Assembly (NCBI GenBank): GCA_902497095.1
Contig: CABVDD010000064.1
Location: 1 to 6,286 of the forward strand
Length of the DNA: 6,286 nucleotides
From: an uncultured Faecalicoccus sp.
GTDB taxonomy: Bacteria > Bacillota_I > Bacilli_A > Erysipelotrichales > Erysipelotrichaceae
Direction: 5' to 3'
Notes under the pieces: generated by a model
Seen by the model: the letters and a program-made list of their open reading frames with translations, nothing else
What the model was told of the DNA's origin: nothing
Database searches by the model: none
Made by a program: the position numbers and the translations under genes
Shown here: piece by piece, positions 1 to 4,049 of the stretch
How the letters are laid out: every line of letters starts with the position of its first letter
Position numbering within the stretch: position 1 is the first letter of the stretch

Positions 1-42
1 TTCATGAGATTACAGGAATTTAATCTGTAAAGGCTTTCATTT

Positions 43-72
43 TTCACAAAAAAATGCTTTAATAGGTATAGA
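43..72 (+). promoter_or_regulatory. Possible promoter of the PocR-domain gene
   Basis: TTCACA (43-48, one mismatch to TTGACA) and TATAGA (67-72) are separated by 18 bases and lie about 25 bases before the start codon of the PocR gene. The -10 box is only a 4/6 match, and a second AT-rich hexamer (TTATAA, 75-80) is nearby, so the exact -10 is uncertain. Confidence 0.3.
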
Positions 73-97
73 ACTTATAAGTATTGGGGTGAACGAT

Positions 98-598
98 ATG
101 AATGCTATGGAAGCAATCTATAAGGCAATGGATGCCTATCATGAAATTACGGGATTGCACAGTTATTTTGTACAGGACGAGACAGATATTGTCAGTGCCA
201 GTGCCAAGGAGAAGAACTTTTTCTGTAAATGTTTAAAGACCAGCAGCAGCGCTTTAAAACATTGTGATGAGTGTACGGTAGAAAACTACACACAGGCTTT
301 ACAGTCGATGAAAGTGCAAACGTATTCATGTCATGCAGGACTTGTAAAGTGGTCAGTTCCTGTAGAGGTAAAAGGCTTAACGGGTGTGATTATCTCTGAA
401 GGTGTTATTTCCAAGCAACAAATCAAGGAAAGTGAAGACTGGATCTCTTATTTATCAGAAAAGTATAATGTATCTAAATCGATCTTGTTGGAAAACTATC
501 ATCAAGTAAAACAAATGACAGAAGAACAGGTCGATCGAAGTATCCAGCTTTTAAAAGATATATTAGCATATTATGCATCGATCATTAGTGAGGACTAA
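98..598 (+). CDS. Stand-alone PocR-type sensory domain protein
   Basis: This 166-residue soluble protein resembles the PocR ligand-binding domain, a PAS-like sensory module usually fused to AraC-type DNA-binding, kinase or GGDEF domains. The diagnostic pattern is present: FFCKC (41-45), HCDEC (55-59) and YSCHAGL (76-82), followed by a SVPVEVKGLTGVII strand-turn-strand region (86-99). The cysteines fit a metal- or ligand-binding role. Almost the whole protein is the domain, with a helical tail (about 140-166) and no HTH, kinase or membrane segment, so it may work through a partner. I chose ATG 98 over the in-frame GTG at 89 because the Shine-Dalgarno-like GGGGTGA (86-92) overlaps the GTG and sits 5 bases before the ATG. 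It is monocistronic and convergent to the patatin gene. The domain call is fairly sure. The ligand and output are unknown. Confidence 0.8.
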   Translation: MNAMEAIYKAMDAYHEITGLHSYFVQDETDIVSASAKEKNFFCKCLKTSSSALKHCDECTVENYTQALQSMKVQTYSCHAGLVKWSVPVEVKGLTGVIISEGVISKQQIKESEDWISYLSEKYNVSKSILLENYHQVKQMTEEQVDRSIQLLKDILAYYASIISED

Positions 599-614
599 AG
601 TTCTCACTTTTTTT
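588..614 (+). terminator. Intrinsic terminator of the PocR gene, overlapping its stop codon
   Basis: GTGAGGAC (588-595) pairs with GTTCTCAC (600-607), giving 8 pairs with one G-U, around a TAAA loop, followed by seven T (608-614). The stop codon TAA (596-598) lies in the loop, so the last codons of the gene form the left arm. On the opposite strand there is no T-run after the hairpin, so it should act mainly on the rightward transcript. Confidence 0.85.
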
Positions 615-633
615 AATTCAAGAAAAAAGATGC

Positions 634-1482
634 CTATGCGATTTGAAGATATTCGCAAAGTGCATCTTTACAATCCTGAGCATCTTGATAGCCGGTTTTA
701 TATAGGCTTTCAAGTTTTACAACATCTTGTTCCAAGCGTCCTACACCATGTGTATCACTTGGATAAATGACAAAAAGTTTTCCTTCTTTTTCTAATTCTT
801 CCATCTTTTCGAATTGCTCATTATATCGAGTGTGTCTGTTTTTACAGGCATCAATGACATACGGATATTCTTTATACATCTTTTCAATCATAGGCATAAG
901 TTTATTGGAACTTTTACGATATCCTCTTTCTTTTGTGGATACCACGACAATTTTGTCATAGCCTTTGTCCAACATAAATTCAAAAGGAATGGAATCTCCC
1001 AGACCGCCATCTAACATTTTATGACCATCGAATTCAACGATTTTGGAAATGATAGGCAAAGAAGCACTGGCACGTATGTATTCCATGTTTTCTTGTATGT
1101 GTGGAATAGGCGCATAGATGGATTGTCCATTTTCACAATCAAAACAAACACAATACATTCGTGTTTTGGAATTGTTGAAAGTTTTATAGTCAAATGGATC
1201 AATCACATTAGGAATTTCATCATAAATGAATTGTGCATTGAATAAATCACCAGTCTGTATCAAAGATTTAAAAGAGAAACTTCTTTTATCAACCAAATAA
1301 TGAGCACCGATTCGTATTGCACGTCCTCTTTGTTCACTGATGTAACTGGTCGCATGACAGGCACCGGCACTTACACCGATCACACCATCAAAATGAATGT
1401 CATTGTCGAGAAGAAAATCAATGGTTCCGCATGTATAGGCACCGCGCATACCGCCGCCTTCTAAAACAAGTGCAGTTTTCAT
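634..1482 (-). CDS. Patatin-like phospholipase (RssA/YjjU-like)
   Basis: This 282-residue protein is a patatin-family serine acyl hydrolase, predicted to cleave acyl esters of phospholipids or related lipids with a Ser-Asp dyad. The oxyanion-hole motif GGGMRG is at residues 9-14, the nucleophile elbow GVSAG at 36-40 (Ser38), the conserved RASASLP at 137-143, and the catalytic-Asp motif DGG at 158-160. The C-terminal third (about 190-282) is mostly charged helix, as in the YjjU-like bacterial group. There is no signal peptide or membrane segment, so it is probably cytoplasmic or peripheral. The start is well supported: AAGGAGGT lies 7 bases before the ATG and a good promoter lies just upstream. 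It is a single gene, divergent from darA and convergent with the PocR gene. The true substrate cannot be read from sequence. Confidence 0.92.
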   Translation of the reverse strand: MKTALVLEGGGMRGAYTCGTIDFLLDNDIHFDGVIGVSAGACHATSYISEQRGRAIRIGAHYLVDKRSFSFKSLIQTGDLFNAQFIYDEIPNVIDPFDYKTFNNSKTRMYCVCFDCENGQSIYAPIPHIQENMEYIRASASLPIISKIVEFDGHKMLDGGLGDSIPFEFMLDKGYDKIVVVSTKERGYRKSSNKLMPMIEKMYKEYPYVIDACKNRHTRYNEQFEKMEELEKEGKLFVIYPSDTHGVGRLEQDVVKLESLYKTGYQDAQDCKDALCEYLQIA

Positions 1483-1508
1483 TACAGGACCTCCTTTTTT
1501 AAGTATTT

Positions 1509-1536
1509 ATTATACCGCAATTGTGACTTGTGACAA
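1509..1536 (-). promoter_or_regulatory. Promoter of the patatin-like gene
   Basis: Reading leftward, TTGTCA (1536-1531, one mismatch to TTGACA) and a perfect TATAAT (1514-1509) are separated by 16 bases. They lie shortly before the AAGGAGGT ribosome binding site of the patatin gene. The -35 box overlaps a small dyad (1527-1537). Confidence 0.72.
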
Positions 1537-1537
1537 G
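1521..1537. promoter_or_regulatory. Dyad and tandem repeat in the divergent patatin/darA promoter region
   Basis: TTGTGAC occurs twice in tandem (1521-1527 and 1528-1534). The second copy forms the perfect dyad CTTGT-G-ACAAG (1527-1537), which covers the -35 box of the leftward promoter and lies 9 bases upstream of the best rightward -35 box. The position suits an operator. No regulator is identified and the repeat is short. Confidence 0.35.
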
Positions 1538-1546
1538 CAGAATAAA

Positions 1547-1576
1547 TTGATGTATAAGCATAAGAGGGAGTATAAT
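1547..1576 (+). promoter_or_regulatory. Promoter of darA
   Basis: TTGATG (1547-1552) and a perfect TATAAT (1571-1576) are 18 bases apart, placing the start of transcription about 20 bases before the darA ATG. A second candidate, GTGACA (1530-1535) with a 17-base spacer to TATAAG (1553-1558), overlaps the dyad and could be an alternative promoter. Confidence 0.6.
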
Positions 1577-1603
1577 ACATGTAAAGAAAGTGAAGTGATC
1601 AAA

Positions 1604-1927
1604 ATGAAATTGATTCTTGCGATTATGTCAAATGATGACAGCCCAATGGTAAGTTCCGCTCTAAACAAAGATGGATTTCAAGTAACCAAACTTGCGACAA
1701 CGGGTGGTTTTCTAAGAGCTGGGAACACGACATTGATTTGTGGATGTGAAGACGAGAAAGTAGAAAAAGCAATTTCTATTATTGAAAAATATTCTAGTAA
1801 AAGAACAGAACTAGTACCTAATACAGCCGGTTATGACATGAGTCATTTCGCAAGTTTTCCATTGGAAGTTCAAGTGGGAGGCGCTGTCATTTTTGTATTA
1901 GATGTAGATCAGTTTATAAAAGTATAA
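1604..1927 (+). CDS. darA: Cyclic-di-AMP receptor DarA (PstA/YaaQ family)
   Basis: This 107-residue PII-like signalling protein binds cyclic di-AMP, the essential second messenger of Firmicutes, as a homotrimer. The family signature TKLATTGGFL (28-37) followed by GNTT (40-43) forms the nucleotide-binding region, and the C-terminal VQVGGAVIFVLDVDQF (89-104) is close to the Bacillus subtilis form. The large loop between about 66 and 82 is slightly shorter, which accounts for 107 rather than about 109 residues. An upstream in-frame ATG at 1523 would add 27 residues unlike the family and lies within the promoter region. ATG 1604 is preceded by GAAGTGA at 5 bases and matches the usual N-terminus (MKLI). 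It is a single-gene unit here. In many relatives it lies near tmk and holB, which are absent from this window. The downstream target of DarA is not established. Confidence 0.95.
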   Translation: MKLILAIMSNDDSPMVSSALNKDGFQVTKLATTGGFLRAGNTTLICGCEDEKVEKAISIIEKYSSKRTELVPNTAGYDMSHFASFPLEVQVGGAVIFVLDVDQFIKV

Positions 1928-1952
1928 AAACCAGGTACACTGCCTGGTTTTT
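1926..1952. terminator. Bidirectional terminator between darA and the 119-residue protein gene
   Basis: CCAGG (1931-1935) pairs with CCTGG (1943-1947), extendable inward by a U-G and an A-U pair. It is flanked by five A (1926-1930) and five T (1948-1952). The run of A on one side and T on the other gives a U-tail on both strands, serving both convergent genes. Confidence 0.88.
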
Positions 1953-1955
1953 AAT

Positions 1956-1990
1956 ATTACAGGGCTGAGACAAAGTCCACACCCGGTAAT
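1956..1990 (-). repeat. Imperfect 35-base inverted repeat next to the terminator
   Basis: Arms ATTAC/GTAAT, GGG/CCC and GAC/GTC are stacked symmetrically around an AAA centre (1972-1974), with one unpaired base and a four-base mismatched block between them. Read on the minus strand, two of the mismatches become G-U pairs, so the structure is more stable in the leftward RNA, directly after the stop codon of the 119-residue gene. The core resembles the dispersed intergenic palindromes with a GACAAAAGTC centre known from some Firmicutes, which is from memory and unproven. Confidence 0.4.
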
Positions 1991-1993
1991 GGC

Positions 1994-2353
1994 TTATTGA
2001 ATTCTTTCTTTAATTAATTTTAGGATCACATCTGCTTCTTCTTTATCTTTTTGATAAATTGAAGTATTAAATTGAGTTTTTATATTTGAAATGTAAATGG
2101 CATGAACGGAATGATCTTTTAAGGTCAGCTTGATTCCTACATATAAGCTTGGTTCAGCCGCAATGCTCATAAAAGTAACTCCGCCCAATACTTGATGCAT
2201 AAAAGGAGCCGATTTACCTTTAAATTTGGCATCTTCATTGGCAATAGATGCTTTTTCGATGTCCGAATAAGCAATATCTCCCTTAGAACCGATAAGAATG
2301 GATAATTTTTTATTCTCATCATCAAATACAACGGATTGAAATTCTTTTGTCAT
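1994..2353 (-). CDS. Uncharacterised 119-residue protein, possibly PH-like fold
   Basis: I do not recognise a named family. The protein is soluble, without signal peptide or membrane helix. Residues 6-30 read as short alternating strands ending in DIAYSDIEKASI (26-37), residues 60-89 as further strands (SLYVGIKLTLKD then VHAIYIS), and residues 102-119 as a terminal amphipathic helix. A run of beta strands closed by one C-terminal helix is the pattern of bacterial PH-like domains, so a small PH-like scaffold is my inference. The start is ATG 2353 because GGAGG lies 8 bases upstream, inside what would be coding sequence if the in-frame ATG at 2383 were used. It is a lone gene transcribed leftward from a promoter near 2605-2633 through a long leader. 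No partner gene suggests its function. Confidence 0.75.
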   Translation of the reverse strand: MTKEFQSVVFDDENKKLSILIGSKGDIAYSDIEKASIANEDAKFKGKSAPFMHQVLGGVTFMSIAAEPSLYVGIKLTLKDHSVHAIYISNIKTQFNTSIYQKDKEEADVILKLIKERIQ

Positions 2354-2489
2354 GTTCTTAACCTCCATCTTTATAACGATCATTGAGCAAAGTCCTGTTT
2401 AATTTTGAAGTTACAGGAACATGTGCTTATCATTGAAAATCAAAAAATAAAGATTGTATATAGATAAGCCGTAGCATAAAAATATGAGT

Positions 2490-2513
2490 TTATTTGATTT
2501 GTATGATAGGCAT
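2490..2513 (-). pseudogene. Seven-codon ORF resembling the start of a tautomerase gene
   Basis: The minus strand carries GAGGTGA, then 5 bases, then ATG encoding MPIIQIK and a stop. The ribosome binding site is as good as any in the window and lies about 85 bases downstream of the leftward promoter. 4-oxalocrotonate tautomerase family proteins begin with Met-Pro and a first strand of very similar sequence (for example MPIAQI), with the proline catalytic. No continuation of the family is visible in any downstream frame. It is therefore either the stub of a deleted tautomerase gene or a true leader peptide. The match is only seven residues. Confidence 0.35.
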
Positions 2514-2604
2514 GATGATCACCTCATTTTAGGGCATTTCATGATATTTCTATTTGATTCTATAAAATAAATTATTTAAAGTGATTTAACCTTTATCTAT
2601 TCTC

Positions 2605-2633
2605 ATTATATGAACAATTGTATGAAAATGCAA
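2605..2633 (-). promoter_or_regulatory. Leftward promoter for the 119-residue gene
   Basis: Reading leftward, TTGCAT (2633-2628, a weak -35) and a perfect TATAAT (2610-2605) are separated by exactly 17 bases. Transcription would start near 2598, giving a leader of about 245 bases before ATG 2353. I found no better promoter closer to the gene. Confidence 0.5.
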
Positions 2634-2764
2634 TAGAATAATTATATTTGTTATTTTTAAGCTATGATATCACCTTAAAAACAAATGATTTTAAGTATTG
2701 AAATAATAGTGAAATATATAAAATAATATTGTTTATTTTGTTAGCTTAGTCTCACTATAATATC

Positions 2765-2793
2765 TTGTTTTTCTTTAAATAAAGGTTTAAACT
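2765..2793 (+). promoter_or_regulatory. Likely perR-rbr promoter
   Basis: TTGTTT (2765-2770) and TAAACT (2788-2793) are 17 bases apart, and the -10 box meets the perR operator, as expected for a repressed promoter. An alternative is the perfect TATAAT at 2756-2761 with a weak TTTATT 18 bases upstream (2732-2737), which would put the operator downstream of the start site. Sequence alone does not decide between them. Confidence 0.4.
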
Positions 2794-2808
2794 AAGAATA
2801 GTTCTTAG
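2792..2808. promoter_or_regulatory. Probable PerR operator (Per box)
   Basis: CTAAGAA and TTCTTAG form a perfect 7-base inverted repeat around TAG. Aligned on its centre with the B. subtilis Per box TTATAATnATTATAA, the 15-base core (2793-2807) matches 9 of 14 defined positions. It lies between the promoter and the perR ribosome binding site, which supports negative autoregulation of perR and co-regulation of rbr. Confidence 0.6.
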
Positions 2809-2821
2809 AAAAGGGGATATA

Positions 2822-3217
2822 ATGTACAAAGTTTCAAGACAAAGAGAATGGATTTATGATTATATTCAGTCGCATCCGGACCGTCATATGAGCGTAGAAG
2901 AAATCTATGAAGGTCTAAAACAGGAAAATCGTGAAGTTTCTGTGGCGACTGTGTATAGAAATCTTAAAATCTTACAAGATGAAAATCGAATCTCAAGCAT
3001 TATGTTAGAAAGCGGAAAACAAGTTTTTGATAAAACATGTCGCCCGCATGATCATTTGATTTGTACAGCTTGTCAGAAAGTCTTTGATTTGGATATGCCA
3101 TATGATCGTTCTATTGAACGTAAGGCTGAAAATCAGTTGCATATCCCGATTGAATCACATTCTCTGGTATTATATGGAACATGTACAGAGTGTCTTCAAA
3201 AGAAAGGTAAGGTATAG
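2822..3217 (+). CDS. perR: Peroxide-responsive repressor PerR (Fur family)
   Basis: This 131-residue dimeric winged-helix repressor senses peroxide by metal-catalysed oxidation of its own histidines. The DNA-binding part is residues 1-65 with recognition helix SVATVYRNL (40-48). All five PerR regulatory ligands can be placed by spacing against B. subtilis PerR: His22, Asp70, His76, His78 and Asp89. The structural zinc site is Cys81, Cys84, Cys121 and Cys124. The Asp at the position of B. subtilis Asp104 favours PerR over Fur or Zur. The N-terminus is about 15 residues shorter than in B. subtilis. This is genuine because the only in-frame start after the stop at 2780 is ATG 2822, preceded by AAGGGG. 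It lies 4 bases before rbr, so the two are co-transcribed and probably translationally coupled. Confidence 0.93.
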   Translation: MYKVSRQREWIYDYIQSHPDRHMSVEEIYEGLKQENREVSVATVYRNLKILQDENRISSIMLESGKQVFDKTCRPHDHLICTACQKVFDLDMPYDRSIERKAENQLHIPIESHSLVLYGTCTECLQKKGKV

Positions 3218-3221
3218 GAAA

Positions 3222-3755
3222 ATGGAATTAAAAGGATCTAAAACAGAACAAAATTTGCAGGCTGCATTTGCCGGAGAAAGCCAGGCTCGTAACAAATATA
3301 CATATTTCGCTAATGTAGCTCGTAAAGAAGGTATGAACCAGATTGCGGAAATTTTTGAAGAAACAGCTCGTAACGAACAAGAACATGCTCGTTTATGGTT
3401 TGAAGCTTTAGGTGGAATCGGAACTACTGCCGAAAACTTGAAAGCAGCTGCTGGTGGTGAAAACTATGAATGGACAACAATGTATAAAGAATTTGCCGAT
3501 ACCGCTCGTGAAGAAGGATTCACAAAAATTGCTTTCCAGATGGACAAAGTTGCCGAAATCGAAAAACAACACGAAGAACGTTATTTGAAATTATTAGCTA
3601 ATGTAGAAGAAGGAAAAGTATTCTCTGGAGAAGAAAGTGATACTTGGATTTGTGGAATCTGTGGTTTCCAATATACAGGAGCTAATGCACCTAAGGCTTG
3701 CCCAGTATGTGGTTATCCTCAGTCTGTATTCCGTAAAATTGCCAAAAACTATTAA
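3222..3755 (+). CDS. rbr: Rubrerythrin
   Basis: This cytoplasmic non-haem diiron peroxidase reduces hydrogen peroxide to water with electrons from NADH via rubredoxin-type carriers, a main peroxide defence in anaerobes. It has 177 residues. The N-terminal ferritin-like four-helix domain (1-130) carries the iron ligands Glu19, Glu52, His55 (NEQEH), Glu80, Glu83 (GENYEW), Glu114 and His117 (EKQH). The C-terminal rubredoxin domain (140-177) has CGIC (144-147) and CPVC (160-163). The longer frame reaching back to 3084 overlaps perR. The true start is ATG 3222, with AAGGT 8 bases upstream and a family-typical N-terminus. All seven arginines use CGT, unlike the mixed or AGA-rich neighbours, which indicates very high expression. 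It is the second gene of the perR operon and ends at a strong terminator. Confidence 0.97.
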   Translation: MELKGSKTEQNLQAAFAGESQARNKYTYFANVARKEGMNQIAEIFEETARNEQEHARLWFEALGGIGTTAENLKAAAGGENYEWTTMYKEFADTAREEGFTKIAFQMDKVAEIEKQHEERYLKLLANVEEGKVFSGEESDTWICGICGFQYTGANAPKACPVCGYPQSVFRKIAKNY

Positions 3756-3772
3756 TAGATTCGTTCTGATTG

Positions 3773-3807
3773 AAAGAGCTGCTCTTATAAAAAGAGTGGC
3801 TTTTTTT
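3773..3807 (+). terminator. Terminator of the perR-rbr operon
   Basis: AGCTGCTCTT (3777-3786) pairs with AAGAGTGGCT (3792-3801), giving 10 pairs with two G-U, around the loop ATAAA. An A-run lies on the 5' side and seven T (3801-3807) follow. Confidence 0.88.
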
Positions 3808-3836
3808 GTGTTTGTTAGAAAATAAATTTTGATTGT

Positions 3837-3959
3837 TTAAAGCTTTAAGCAGAGTCTTTTTTATACAGAAAAGTACAGAGAGATATACTTATGTCATGTA
3901 TAAAAGATGAGCATCATGCTAGTAATAAGAACAAATGAAGATTAGATACATATATCTAA
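3837..3959. repeat. Cluster of short palindromes upstream of the Fic gene
   Basis: Three separate dyads occur in the gene-free stretch after the rbr terminator: TTAAAG/CTTTAA (3837-3848), AGCAT-C-ATGCT (3910-3920), and TTAGATA-CATA-TATCTAA (3942-3959). None has a T-run, so they are not terminators. Together with the 26-bp palindrome at 4015 they make the 250 bases before the Fic gene unusually dyad-rich. In such AT-rich sequence the shortest may be chance. Confidence 0.4.
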
Positions 3960-3984
3960 CATTAGTGAAAAATAAAGATGTAAT

Positions 3985-4012
3985 TTGACGGAAACAAATA
4001 CATAATGATAAA
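3985..4012 (+). promoter_or_regulatory. Promoter of the Fic gene
   Basis: TTGACG (3985-3990, one mismatch to TTGACA) and GATAAA (4007-4012, 4/6) are separated by 16 bases. Transcription would begin near 4018-4020, inside the 26-bp palindrome. Confidence 0.5.
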
Positions 4013-4014
4013 CT

Positions 4015-4040
4015 GATACTAATTGATATCAATTAGTATC
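4015..4040. promoter_or_regulatory. Perfect 26-bp palindrome, probable operator of the Fic gene
   Basis: The left half GATACTAATTGAT (4015-4027) is mirrored exactly by ATCAATTAGTATC (4028-4040). It begins 2 bases after the -10 box and ends immediately before the Shine-Dalgarno GGAGGT (4041-4046). It therefore covers the transcription start and could act as a protein-binding operator, or as an RNA hairpin next to the ribosome binding site. No T-run follows, so it is not a terminator. Confidence 0.65.
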
Positions 4041-4049
4041 GGAGGTTAT

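Larger units (their letters stand above)
2354..2821. other. 468-base AT-rich divergent intergenic region
   Basis: This gap separates the leftward 119-residue gene from rightward perR. It contains the leftward promoter (2605-2633), a leader with a 7-codon ORF (2490-2513), the perR promoter candidates, and the perR operator (2792-2808). A weak 6-bp inverted repeat TCCTGT/ACAGGA (about 2393-2420) lies in the leader. Bases 2640-2750 are extremely AT-rich and show nothing I can name. Confidence 0.6.

Noticed and set aside
39..57. CATTTTT/AAAAATG hairpin as a terminator of an upstream gene
   Set aside because: The stem is short and almost pure A-U, and the following bases lack a T-run.
573..1245. 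Several rightward open frames over the patatin gene
   Set aside because: They are short, lack ribosome binding sites and family similarity, and lie antisense to a convincing full-length patatin gene.
2604..2622. Fur-box-like AT-rich sequence at the leftward promoter
   Set aside because: Only half of the inverted consensus is matched and the resemblance is explained by the -10 box and high A+T.
3084..3221. N-terminal extension of rubrerythrin back to 3084
   Set aside because: It overlaps perR in another frame, has no family similarity, and ATG 3222 has a proper ribosome binding site and the usual N-terminus.
3891..3938. Small rightward ORF (MSCIKDEHH...) between rbr and the Fic gene
   Set aside because: It has no ribosome binding site and no similarity I can recognise, and it ends after about 15 codons.
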